Below are positions 1 through 6,753 of a stretch of DNA of 9,496 nucleotides, piece by piece. The position numbers were made by a program, and so were the translations under genes. Origin of the DNA: Candidatus Thorarchaeota archaeon (lineage in GTDB: Archaea > Asgardarchaeota > Thorarchaeia > Thorarchaeales > Thorarchaeaceae); the NCBI GenBank assembly GCA_016840825.1, contig JAEORN010000217.1, forward strand, positions 1 to 9,496. The letters run 5' to 3'. Below the pieces are notes generated by a model that was not told the origin of the DNA, did no database searches, and saw only the letters and a program-made list of their open reading frames with translations. Position 1 is the first letter of the stretch, and every line of letters starts with the position of its first letter.

Positions 1-19
1 AGATATGTAGCGTCGCAGT

Positions 20-28
20 AAAGGAGAG
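20..28 (+). promoter_or_regulatory. Shine-Dalgarno deciding a TTG start
   Basis: A purine-rich AAAGGAGAG lies about 10 bases before the TTG at 39. A GTG at 32-34 is out of frame with the long ORF. The reading frame stays open to the window edge, so the sequence does not force the start. The choice of TTG rests on this site and on the basic-then-hydrophobic signal peptide that begins straight after it. Confidence 0.7.
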
Positions 29-38
29 AGCGTGCAGA

Positions 39-1925
39 TTGAGACAGAAAAGAATCTATTTTCTTATCGTATCTCTTGGAATCGTCCTATTTCTGGTTAG
101 TGCATTATCCACTATGAATCCCAATGGGACGAATGAATTCTCAATTGTCAAATCGGATGCTTACAATATTGCTGTGGAGGTTCCGGGGGGTCCAGTTGCT
201 GAAGATGATGCATATGATATGTTTGAGGATTCAGTTCTAACGGTTGATGCTGCTTCTGGAGTAATAGCAAATGATTATGACCCAAATGCTGGTGCTCTTT
301 CAGTTATTCTTCTCTCAGAACCATCCTATGGTGCCTTCAATCTGTACGCAGATGGATCTTTCACCTATACGCCTAATTCCAATTGGTTTGGTGTAGATTC
401 GTTTGATTATGAGCTGTCCGATGGGTCGTCGACCGATGGTGCGACTGCTACAATAACCGTTATTGGAGTGAATGATCCCCCTGTCGCAGGCGATGATTAT
501 GTAGAAACTGATGAGGATATTCCTGTAATTATCGATTATATTGCAAATGACTATGATATTGATGATGGCACCTTCGATCTGATAGAGTATCAATTTGTAG
601 ATAGCGACCTACATGGTGAAGTTGAATGGGACATTTTTGAAGTGCAGCCAGGAGTATTTCGAATGGCTCTCATGTATACGCCAGATCCAAATTGGTATGG
701 ATCAACTTCAACGCTACAATACTATCTTGCTGATAGCTCCGGTGCATACAGTAACTTGGCAGTGATACACATTACCGTTAATCCTGTAGATGATGAACCT
801 CTAACTACTCTTACATACACAGGTCAACTTAGTGGCGTTTATTCGGATCCTGTCAACCTTGAAGCATCTCTAATTGATTCCTCAACACAGTTACCATTAG
901 AGGGACAAACGATTCAATTCATCTTTGGAGATGATGTGTACTATGCTATCACTGACGTTGACGGTATCGCATCTATCATGGTTGTCATTGATTATCCCGC
1001 TGGTGTCTATTCATTATCAGTATCATTTGAAGGCACATCTGAATATCTTCCTTCCTCAGATACGGTGGAATTCACGGTTTTACGAGAATCTGCATATGCC
1101 TTCTATACCGGCTTTACAGTGATTTCTTCTAACAAGGATTTAATGATGCTAAGGGCTACGATCTTTGATGATGCAGATGGGTATTGGGGTGATATGTCCA
1201 GAATTAACATCACTTTTACCATATATCTCACAAAAGGAACGTCTACAGAGGTACTTCAGATACTAGGCCCATACTCTGTACAAATGACGGAAGTCGAGGG
1301 TGTAGGTTTTGTGGTCATCTACATTCCTACCTTGCCACCTGACTCCTACTATATAGTGGTCAGTCTAGAGGAGATTGAAAACATCTACTACGAGCTTCCT
1401 GAGACAGATGAGGTGCCCATTGTAGTGGCAGAACCAACACGAGATTCTGTGAAAGGTGGTGGTTGGATTTGGGATTCGAGTGATAGTAAGGGAACTTTCT
1501 CATTTGTTGTAAAGTACCATAAACATGGTCAGCTAACTGGACAGGCACTCTATATCTATCGAGATGGAGATTGGATCTACTTTGTCAAGAGTTATTCCTG
1601 GATAGGTTTGGCATTCGAGGATGACCATGCTTTCTTTGAAGCCTATGCTTGTATTTACAGATTCAACACCGAAACATGGGATCTCGAGTATCTTGGACAC
1701 GATTTCCTAGTCAGGATTGATGTCTGGGACGATGGCCGAGATGATATCTTCCAAATTATCATATATGACAAGAATGGATTGATCTTTCATGTGGCAGGAG
1801 ATGAGCCCCTCGGAGAGCTCATTGGTGGGAGCATCAAGATTCATACAGACAGGAAGTGGACATATTGTCACTGCCACAAGCACAAAATGAAGAAGTCACA
1901 TCATGGGCATCGTTGTGGACACTAA
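39..1925 (+). CDS. Secreted multidomain Ig/cadherin-like protein with His/Cys-rich tail
   Basis: A 628-residue predicted exported protein with a TTG start. Residues 1-25 form a signal peptide: a basic MRQKR followed by a hydrophobic stretch. Residues about 53-143 and 147-248 are two tandem cadherin-like repeats of the bacterial Ig-9 kind. The first is canonical (AEDDAY, GVIANDYDP, GSFTYTPNSNWFGVDSF) and the second is more divergent (PVAGDDYVE, IANDYDIDDG, YTPDPNWYG). Residues about 255-350 look like another Ig-type sandwich (TDVDGIAS, then FEGTSEYLPSS), and 353-470 is probably a fourth. Residues 471-602 begin KGGGWIW and end GGSIKIH, resembling a beta-rich C-terminal domain seen on bacterial and archaeal surface proteins. 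I cannot name that domain with certainty. The last 19 residues hold seven His and three Cys with many Lys. There is no C-terminal membrane anchor or sorting signal. A role in cell-surface adhesion or the extracellular matrix is inferred from the domains only. The gene converges on the hydrolase gene, with 27 bases between them. Confidence 0.85.
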   Translation: MRQKRIYFLIVSLGIVLFLVSALSTMNPNGTNEFSIVKSDAYNIAVEVPGGPVAEDDAYDMFEDSVLTVDAASGVIANDYDPNAGALSVILLSEPSYGAFNLYADGSFTYTPNSNWFGVDSFDYELSDGSSTDGATATITVIGVNDPPVAGDDYVETDEDIPVIIDYIANDYDIDDGTFDLIEYQFVDSDLHGEVEWDIFEVQPGVFRMALMYTPDPNWYGSTSTLQYYLADSSGAYSNLAVIHITVNPVDDEPLTTLTYTGQLSGVYSDPVNLEASLIDSSTQLPLEGQTIQFIFGDDVYYAITDVDGIASIMVVIDYPAGVYSLSVSFEGTSEYLPSSDTVEFTVLRESAYAFYTGFTVISSNKDLMMLRATIFDDADGYWGDMSRINITFTIYLTKGTSTEVLQILGPYSVQMTEVEGVGFVVIYIPTLPPDSYYIVVSLEEIENIYYELPETDEVPIVVAEPTRDSVKGGGWIWDSSDSKGTFSFVVKYHKHGQLTGQALYIYRDGDWIYFVKSYSWIGLAFEDDHAFFEAYACIYRFNTETWDLEYLGHDFLVRIDVWDDGRDDIFQIIIYDKNGLIFHVAGDEPLGELIGGSIKIHTDRKWTYCHCHKHKMKKSHHGHRCGH

Positions 1926-1952
1926 GGATCCTCTGAGAAATGACTCGGTGTT

Positions 1953-2789
1953 TCAGGATATTGGAATGCGCATACCATCATAAGCGAGAGTCAATCCTAG
2001 ATACTCTTCCTGAAACCTTCTTCGTTCCTCATTTGAGAATCCTTGAAACGGAATCTGAGAGCCCCATGTTCCCATAACACGGTGATACGCAAAATGAGTG
2101 AAGATGCATTCAGGACATCCTACTTCTTTCCATACTTGAAGTGCCTCATCCCACGAAAGGTGTCCAGAGAATAGTTTCTTCGCTTCTTCTCCATCCTTGG
2201 AATCCACAGTGGCTTCAATAATGAGGAAATCAATTCCTTTCAGCCTCTCAATCGTTTCGGAGGATGGATGTCCTGTATCCAGAAGATATGCAAACCGCCT
2301 CTCAGCATTGATGATGTATCCGAGACTTGCTTCCGTATGCCTTGTTTTTACTGCTTCAATGCTCGCATCTGGTAAGTCGATAATAGCACCGGGGTCTAAA
2401 GGATGGAGTTTCATGCTGTCCTTGATGAAGGGCATTTGTGCATTGAAGGATTGGATATCCTTCGCTGGGATGTATACATCCAGAGGATCCAAATTCATTA
2501 GCATAATCGCTTCTCCTAGGAATGCAAGACCTTGGATGTGGTCTGAATGCCAATGGGTCACAAACAGCTGGTCCACATGTGAGATGTTCTCTCTATTAAG
2601 TTGCCACGAAAGATCAGGTGATGCGTCGATTAGGGTCGTTTGAGTTCCTAGTAGAGCAATGGATGATCTTGTCCGCCGTTGTGTTGTATCTTTTCGCCCC
2701 TCCTTGCATAGCTCACAATCACAGTACCATGCAGGGAATCCACTGGATACACCTGTTCCTAGAAAAACGAGTTCTTTATTCTCTCTCAA
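1953..2789 (-). CDS. PhnP-like MBL-fold metal-dependent hydrolase
   Basis: A 278-residue cytoplasmic metallo-beta-lactamase-fold protein. Visible metal ligands are H79, H81, D83 and H84 (THWHSDH), H151 (TRHTE), D171 (LLDTGHPSS) and H232 (THFAYHR). G11-T12-G13 opens the fold. C23, C25 and C28 (CDCELC), followed by a basic RRTRSSI, match the structural zinc site of the PhnP subgroup. PhnP is a phosphoribosyl cyclic phosphodiesterase of the C-P lyase pathway, but no other phn genes are in view, so cyclic phosphodiesterase activity is only a family-level guess. GHLS at 209-212 is also typical of this fold. The start is TTG (complement of 2787-2789). A TGA lies in frame upstream and no better in-frame start lies between. 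Only a weak G-rich run precedes it. It is divergent from the gene at 2927 and shares a 137-base promoter interval with it. The family call is firm; the substrate is unknown. Confidence 0.9.
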   Translation of the reverse strand: MRENKELVFLGTGVSSGFPAWYCDCELCKEGRKDTTQRRTRSSIALLGTQTTLIDASPDLSWQLNRENISHVDQLFVTHWHSDHIQGLAFLGEAIMLMNLDPLDVYIPAKDIQSFNAQMPFIKDSMKLHPLDPGAIIDLPDASIEAVKTRHTEASLGYIINAERRFAYLLDTGHPSSETIERLKGIDFLIIEATVDSKDGEEAKKLFSGHLSWDEALQVWKEVGCPECIFTHFAYHRVMGTWGSQIPFQGFSNEERRRFQEEYLGLTLAYDGMRIPIS

Positions 2790-2880
2790 ATATCCATTAC
2801 CCCACTGAACATAACAAATCTGCCCTCACATCATGCTTACTAATCAGAGTTTGCATTGATGGTTCTCTCGACCATTTGAA

Positions 2881-2888
2881 TTTATTAA
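2881..2888 (+). promoter_or_regulatory. Archaeal TATA box for the first paralogue
   Basis: TTTATTAA sits in an AT-rich patch 46 bases before the GTG at 2927. Archaeal transcription usually starts about 25 bases downstream of the box. That would put the start near 2910-2915, leaving a leader of only about 12-17 bases. This fits the lack of a recognisable Shine-Dalgarno before that gene. It lies in the divergent interval 2790-2926. Confidence 0.5.
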
Positions 2889-2926
2889 TTAGTTATCGAA
2901 TAGTAATGGGATAGAACAAATAGGCT

Positions 2927-4462
2927 GTGGAGCAGGTGGGGTACATCCAGCAAGTAAAGGAAGAATTCTGGGACATGAGCATGTTTCAAGCTTGGGATGT
3001 CGTTGATAAAAGGGTCACTAGACACCATGTGGATGATGTTAACTATCCCACTCTATACCATCCCTGTAATTTGAAACGCGACCTATTACAAGAATTGATT
3101 CCTCAGTCCTTTGATATTGATGTGGTCCTTGAAGAGATCAACATCAAGCAGAAGGAAATAGCGAGGCGATTGAATATCTCAAAATTGCCAAGTGATAGAC
3201 CTTCTGGTTGGCTAGGACAAACTGCATTGTATGAAGTCCTCCTGAGCAAGGGATTCGATTTCAAGGCTTACGTCGATGACTGGCCACATCAATGGTATCT
3301 CTCGCAAGCTCATGGATACATGCTTCTCATGATTCTTGGGTACCTAACCTATGTTAGACGGTTCTTTGGCGCTGAGCCAATCGATCTTGTGAAGCTAATC
3401 ATCGAACCGATCACAGATTACCAATTCGCAATGACTTGGGATCAGAGTTGGGTACAGCGGGTCCTACATAATGTCATTTCCGCTACTCCAAACTACTTGC
3501 CCAATAAGCATGTCCACAAGGTTCTCAGCGAGCTAATGTGTGTTCAAGACGCATGGGGAGCTCCAGTTAGCAGAGTGATGGAGTGGACAGGTCTCTCGCG
3601 TATGGAAGCGAGGCATATACGTAATCTCATTCGTACCGGGTGGTGTGAGCATCGCTGGCGGCTCGTCTGCAAGAATGCTGGAACAGTCAAAATCCTAACT
3701 AAGAGTCAGTCAAAGTGGAAGGAAGTGCCCTCTTTCTTCACAGTCTGTACATCTCTACAAGATGATCAAGATTACTTCATCTCGACAACTGATGTGTTCA
3801 AGAAGGATGCAGATGAGAGGTATTTCGAGTGGGAAGGCTTTAACACAAATATCGAGCTGTTTGATTTGAAGGACCAAGTGTGGAAGCTGAACTCGGAATC
3901 ATACACCGCTCGTACGGTTGATGACATCTATTCATTGATTCAGAATGGTGAACATACTCTCCCTGACAATGATATTCCTCCCACCAATCGGGACTTTTTC
4001 TTTATCGCTCTACTTTTGGCGATGAACACGTCCAACCATCTCAAGAAAAGGGAAGAAACTTTGGATTGGCTCGATTATGGGTATGGTATTCCAAGGAAGG
4101 AAGCTGAGCATGGATATCGTAACATAATGCGAAAGAATCTCCTGCGGAATCAATACACACACTATGCGATTATGGGGCCCGAAAGAGAGATGCTCACCAT
4201 CATCTTTGACGGTGGGAGCAAGGATGTTATTCCCTTCCTGGGAGAGGTCCTTCCTAATCTACCACTATTCTGGCTGAAAACAGATTTGGATATGAGTTAT
4301 GGTCATCTATTTGAGCATCATCCTCTGTATCTGTCAGGGAAGATTCGACACCTGATTGAGTCATCTATGAGAGAACATGATGTGAATGGAGAGGTGTTTA
4401 TCACAAAGTCTTGGGCGTTTGGTTTTCCCGGTAGTATCCTCCGTCTAGTTGAAGACGAATGA
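2927..4462 (+). CDS. Unknown winged-helix-like protein, paralogue 1
   Basis: A 511-residue protein that I do not recognise. It aligns end to end with the protein at 5109-6632, by eye at more than half identical residues. Shared blocks include PTLxHPC, IARRLNI, LPSDR, RRFFG, TPNxLPNKH, RVMEWTGLSR, GTVKxLTKS, DYFISxTDVFK, NTNIEL, IPPTNRD, RKNLLRNQYTH, PFLGEVLP and DVNGE. Residues 209-263 (helices around RVMEWTGLSR, then a basic strand-rich wing ending in LTKS) look like a winged helix-turn-helix. Residues 379-428 (GYGIPRKEAE, then RKNLLRNQYTH and a beta hairpin) may be a second. There is no signal peptide and no convincing membrane span; residues 130-143 are hydrophobic but too short. A DNA-binding or regulatory role is an inference from the fold pattern only. 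The start is GTG. A TAG lies in frame two codons upstream, so little else is possible. Confidence 0.85.
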   Translation: MEQVGYIQQVKEEFWDMSMFQAWDVVDKRVTRHHVDDVNYPTLYHPCNLKRDLLQELIPQSFDIDVVLEEINIKQKEIARRLNISKLPSDRPSGWLGQTALYEVLLSKGFDFKAYVDDWPHQWYLSQAHGYMLLMILGYLTYVRRFFGAEPIDLVKLIIEPITDYQFAMTWDQSWVQRVLHNVISATPNYLPNKHVHKVLSELMCVQDAWGAPVSRVMEWTGLSRMEARHIRNLIRTGWCEHRWRLVCKNAGTVKILTKSQSKWKEVPSFFTVCTSLQDDQDYFISTTDVFKKDADERYFEWEGFNTNIELFDLKDQVWKLNSESYTARTVDDIYSLIQNGEHTLPDNDIPPTNRDFFFIALLLAMNTSNHLKKREETLDWLDYGYGIPRKEAEHGYRNIMRKNLLRNQYTHYAIMGPEREMLTIIFDGGSKDVIPFLGEVLPNLPLFWLKTDLDMSYGHLFEHHPLYLSGKIRHLIESSMREHDVNGEVFITKSWAFGFPGSILRLVEDE

Positions 4463-4475
4463 ACTTCAATACAAG

Positions 4476-4491
4476 CAACCTTGACAGGTTG
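4476..4491 (+). terminator. Hairpin just after the first paralogue
   Basis: CAACCT-TGAC-AGGTTG is a perfect six-base-pair stem with a four-base loop, 14 bases after the TGA of the preceding gene. It is followed by A-rich rather than T-rich sequence. A TTTTT run comes only at 4518-4522. It may be a 3'-end stabiliser or a weak terminator rather than a classical one. Confidence 0.35.
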
Positions 4492-4530
4492 GTGAAAACA
4501 TATACCTGAGAAATTAGTTTTTCCAAGGAA

Positions 4531-4561
4531 AAGAGCTCAGTTCGCATGTATTGGGGCTCTT
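4531..4561 (+). other. Stem-loop between the paralogues
   Basis: AAGAGCTC (4531-4538) pairs with GGGCTCTT (4554-4561) through eight pairs including one G-T wobble, around a 15-base loop. The gap 4463-4765 otherwise holds a 3' hairpin, a direct repeat, a TATA box and two further small hairpins. I see no gene in it. The second arm of this stem overlaps the first copy of the direct repeat, so the two may be one element. Confidence 0.3.
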
Positions 4562-4643
4562 ACACATGGCTATCTCTTATGATATTTATATACTACCGGG
4601 CAATCTAAGTGCTCATAATTCTCCTTTTGCATAATTGGGGCTC
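4544..4643 (+). repeat. Direct repeat pair GCAT-n-ATTGGGGCTC flanking a TATA box
   Basis: The copies lie at 4544-4559 (GCATGTATTGGGGCTC) and 4629-4643 (GCATAATTGGGGCTC). They are 85 bases apart, identical over ten bases (ATTGGGGCTC) plus GCAT, and differ in the short spacer. The TATA box at 4585-4592 lies between them. The arrangement suggests a pair of regulator binding sites, one upstream and one in the early transcript. That is an inference; two copies could arise by chance. Confidence 0.4.
4585..4592 (+). promoter_or_regulatory. Strong archaeal TATA box
   Basis: TTTATATA is a consensus-like archaeal TATA element. A transcript would begin near 4612, run through the small hairpins at 4686-4724 and reach the small ORF at 4766. 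That leaves a leader of about 150 bases, much longer than for the flanking paralogues. Confidence 0.55.
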
Positions 4644-4685
4644 GATAGCGGAATAAAATTGGATGATAATGCAGTTATTTCTAAA

Positions 4686-4724
4686 GTGCATGTATTAGTA
4701 CATCCACAGATTTCAACAATCTGT
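4686..4724 (+). other. Two adjoining hairpins in the small-ORF leader
   Basis: GTGCATGTA (4686-4694), loop TTAG and TACATCCAC (4699-4707) form a nine-position stem with one C-C mismatch. Directly adjoining it, ACAGATT (4706-4712), loop TCAAC and AATCTGT (4718-4724) form a perfect seven-pair stem. The two stems share bases 4706-4707, so they stack or compete at the edge. They lie 41 bases before the small ORF. They could be a structured 5' leader or part of a small RNA. Confidence 0.4.
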
Positions 4725-4752
4725 TGTGATGAAAAAAACTGAGATTGAAAGT

Positions 4753-4758
4753 AGGTGA
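4753..4758 (+). promoter_or_regulatory. Shine-Dalgarno choosing ATG 4766
   Basis: AGGTGA lies seven bases before ATG 4766. This is the best-spaced ribosome binding site near this ORF. It argues for the ATG at 4766 rather than the in-frame TTG at 4745, which has no such site. Confidence 0.6.
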
Positions 4759-4765
4759 TAAGAAA

Positions 4766-4975
4766 ATGATGGAGGTTGTCGCTGTGTCTAGAGTTCGAAC
4801 AGCACTTGAAGAAGTAAAGACCACAATAAAACGGCTCATCTTTCCCGAGGCCAAGTACGATGAAGCTGCGCGAATGTATCGCTGTGCAATTGCATCTGAG
4901 CAAGCTCTGAGAGACCTTGAAGACATAAAATCTGGTGGAAGAGGAGATGCATATCGCCAATGCTTTATTCGTTAG
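4766..4975 (+). CDS. Small hypothetical helical protein between the paralogues
   Basis: A 69-residue protein starting MMEVVAVSRV. Two likely helices are seen, about residues 8-25 (RVRTALEEVKTTIKRL) and 30-54 (YDEAARMYRC to EQALRDLEDI), followed by a Gly/Arg-rich SGGRGD turn and a short tail. There is no signal peptide or membrane span. The amino-acid make-up (A, E, R, K, D-rich amphipathic helices) is that of a real soluble protein, while the opposite-strand ORF here is Ser/Cys/Phe-rich and implausible. A good Shine-Dalgarno supports translation. I recognise no family. The second helix vaguely recalls a single TPR-like or four-helix-bundle hairpin. It lies 303 bases after one paralogue and 133 before the other, on the same strand, with its own upstream TATA box. 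Confidence 0.55.
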   Translation: MMEVVAVSRVRTALEEVKTTIKRLIFPEAKYDEAARMYRCAIASEQALRDLEDIKSGGRGDAYRQCFIR

Positions 4976-4987
4976 ACTTCTAATGGT

Positions 4988-5061
4988 CCAAACTCGAGGG
5001 CTGTTGATCTGGTTTCTCCCTGCGCTAGTATCTTGATATGAATATCGACCTTCGAGTTTGG
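4988..5061 (+). ncRNA. Long interrupted stem-loop, possible structured RNA or 3' end
   Basis: CCAAACTCGAGG (4988-4999) pairs with 5050-5061 over 12 positions, including one G-T wobble. After a one-sided three-base bulge (5000-5002), GTTGAT (5003-5008) pairs with ATCGAC (5044-5049), also with one wobble. This gives 18 pairs around a 35-base loop. It starts 12 bases after the stop of the small ORF. The T-rich CTTTATTTT follows at 5066-5074, so it could end the small-ORF transcript, be a small RNA, or be a control element of the next promoter. The pairing is seen directly; the role is unknown. Confidence 0.4.
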
Positions 5062-5066
5062 CAGTC

Positions 5067-5074
5067 TTTATTTT
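5067..5074 (+). promoter_or_regulatory. Putative TATA box for the second paralogue
   Basis: TTTATTTT lies 42 bases before the GTG at 5109. This is nearly the same distance as for the first paralogue (46), again predicting a leader of only about 10-15 bases. It overlaps the T-rich tail of the stem at 4988-5061. Confidence 0.4.
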
Positions 5075-5108
5075 CGTGGTATGAATAATGTATTGATGAA
5101 TAAGGAAG

Positions 5109-6632
5109 GTGGTTGAGGTCCAGTCAGATTATATTCCTCGGATAAAGCAGGAATTTCTGGAGAAGCACTTGTTCCAGACATGGGAGATCGTTGATAAGCG
5201 ATCATATGATATCACACCTACCCTAGTCCATCCTTGTAGCATGAACAAAGAGCATCTCAGAAAGCTTGTACCCAAGAGCTTTGCGATGAAAGATGTCTTG
5301 GAACTGCTACCTATACAACAGAAGCGGATTGCTAGACGGCTCAATATCCCAATGCTGCCATCTGATAGATCGTCTGGACTATTAGGACAGAGTGCGCTAT
5401 TCGAGATTCTCAGGAACCGTGGATATGATTTCAAGAATTATCTCGAAAATTTCATTCAGCAGTGGTATGATGCACAGCTCCATGGTCATGTCTTGCTCTT
5501 CACACTTGGCTTCATGTACTATATCCGGAGGTTCTTTGGATATCCGCCAATAGATTTGGTGAAGTATCTCATCGAATCGATCTCCAATTTCCAACTTGTT
5601 TTGGTCTGGGATGAGAACTGGTACACACGAATCATGAATAACGTTGCAAGTATAACTCCCAACAACCTACCGAATAAGCACATAAATCAGGTCCTCAGAA
5701 AGTTGGTGAGATTGCAAGATGGATGGGGTGCGACAGTTAACCGTGTCATGGAATGGACTGGACTCTCACGTCCTGACGCTGCTCATATGTTAGACATCAT
5801 TAGGGCTGGATGGGTCGAGCATCGCTACCGAATAGTTTCCAAGAATACTGGGACTGTGAAGGTCCTTACAAAGAGCAAAGCCAAGTGGAAATCAATCCCT
5901 TCCCTTTTCTCATATTGTACCTCCTTAGAGGATGATGACGATTACTTCATCTCAGTGACTGATGTCTTCAAGGAGAAGGCTGAGGAGAAATATTTCGAGA
6001 TGGAAGCAATGAATACCAATATTGAGCTCTATGATATGCAAAATCAGGTTTGGAGTCTTATGCCCCCAACTCAGAAATCTAGGAGCACCGATGACATCTA
6101 TAAACTCTTTCAGAACGGAGATCACACTGTTCCCGATAACCTGATCCCGCCTACGAATCGTGACATCTTCTTCATTGCTCTTCTTACATCTATGAACACA
6201 GCCCACCATTCCAAGAAGAATCAGGAAATCATGACCTGGCTGACCCGAGGATATGGGATTCCGAAGGAAGAGGCTGAGAATGGCATTAGGAATGTGCTAC
6301 GAAAGAATCTACTTCGAAATCAGTATACGCACTTTGCCATTATGGACGTAGACAGGGAGTTCTATACGATTACCTTCGATGATAAGAGTAAGAAAACGCT
6401 TCCCTTTCTTGGCGAGGTTCTTCCACAGCTGCCTTTCTTTTGGATACAGACTAATGCTGAGATGGAGCATGGCTACATCTTCGAATATCATCCATCCTAC
6501 CTGTCTTGTGACATTCGATATATGATTGAAACTGCAATGAAGGAAAACGATGTGAATGGTGAGCTCTTCGTTCTCCGATCCTGGGGCTTTGGTCACCCAG
6601 GAAGCATTCTACAACTTGTTCAAGAAGAGTGA
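5109..6632 (+). CDS. Unknown winged-helix-like protein, paralogue 2
   Basis: A 507-residue tandem copy of the protein at 2927-4462, alignable along its whole length. Near residue 25 it lacks about six residues present in copy 1 (between VDKR and PTLxHPC), and its N-terminus is two residues longer. The winged-helix-like segments fall at about residues 205-260 (RVMEWTGLSR, IRAGWVEHRYR, GTVKVLTKS) and 375-424 (GYGIPKEEAE, RKNLLRNQYTH). The N-terminal IARRLNIPMLPSDR and the aromatic HGHVLLFTLG...YIRRFFG blocks are also kept. Both copies are full length with no frameshift, so both are probably under selection. The start is GTG. AAGGAAG abuts it too closely to be a normally spaced ribosome binding site. 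I recognise no function; DNA or nucleic-acid binding is an inference from the helix-turn-helix-like pattern. Confidence 0.85.
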   Translation: MVEVQSDYIPRIKQEFLEKHLFQTWEIVDKRSYDITPTLVHPCSMNKEHLRKLVPKSFAMKDVLELLPIQQKRIARRLNIPMLPSDRSSGLLGQSALFEILRNRGYDFKNYLENFIQQWYDAQLHGHVLLFTLGFMYYIRRFFGYPPIDLVKYLIESISNFQLVLVWDENWYTRIMNNVASITPNNLPNKHINQVLRKLVRLQDGWGATVNRVMEWTGLSRPDAAHMLDIIRAGWVEHRYRIVSKNTGTVKVLTKSKAKWKSIPSLFSYCTSLEDDDDYFISVTDVFKEKAEEKYFEMEAMNTNIELYDMQNQVWSLMPPTQKSRSTDDIYKLFQNGDHTVPDNLIPPTNRDIFFIALLTSMNTAHHSKKNQEIMTWLTRGYGIPKEEAENGIRNVLRKNLLRNQYTHFAIMDVDREFYTITFDDKSKKTLPFLGEVLPQLPFFWIQTNAEMEHGYIFEYHPSYLSCDIRYMIETAMKENDVNGELFVLRSWGFGHPGSILQLVQEE

Positions 6633-6673
6633 GTCTTGCCTATTATCGATCATCCCTTTTCAAGTAGGAGTAG

Positions 6674-6735
6674 GTCTTGAACTACTGAAACAGATTAAAG
6701 AAAGACTAAGTAGGTAGTTCCACATCTGACAAGAC
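6674..6735 (+). other. Inverted repeat in the leader of the TPR gene
   Basis: GTCTTG (6674-6679) can pair with CAAGAC (6730-6735), and GAACTAC (6679-6685) with GTAGTTC (6714-6720). The arms are continuous on the left and separated by nine bases on the right; G6679 can be used only once. The structure would end 18 bases before the ATG at 6754. No clear TATA box or ribosome binding site is visible in 6633-6753. Chance pairing is possible. Confidence 0.25.
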
Positions 6736-6753
6736 TTAGCCTTATGAATAGAG

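Noticed and set aside
2197..2914. Plus-strand ORFs of 148 and 98 codons over the hydrolase gene and its upstream gap
   Set aside because: They run antisense to a well-supported metallo-beta-lactamase-fold gene and show no domain or coherent composition.
3311..3355. Hydrophobic stretch in paralogue 1 (and the matching one in paralogue 2) as a membrane helix
   Set aside because: It is only about 14 residues long and rich in aromatic residues, flanked by His and Arg, which fits a buried helix better than a membrane span.
4546..4608. 20-codon ORF starting MYWGSY and containing a hydrophobic stretch
   Set aside because: It overlaps the TATA box and direct repeat, has no ribosome binding site, and is short enough to occur by chance.
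4726..4742. GTGATGA followed by CTGA, resembling C/D box sRNA motifs
   Set aside because: Only six bases separate them, too few for an archaeal guide, and no convincing C' and terminal D box follow.
4613..4960. 115-codon ORF on the minus strand opposite the small gene
   Set aside because: Its product is rich in Ser, Cys and Phe with no recognisable pattern, and it mirrors the plus-strand gene that has a good ribosome binding site and a plausible helical product.
2927..6632. The paralogues as transposases of an insertion sequence
   Set aside because: No DDE or HUH motif, terminal inverted repeats or target-site duplication can be seen, and both copies have diverged with separate promoters.
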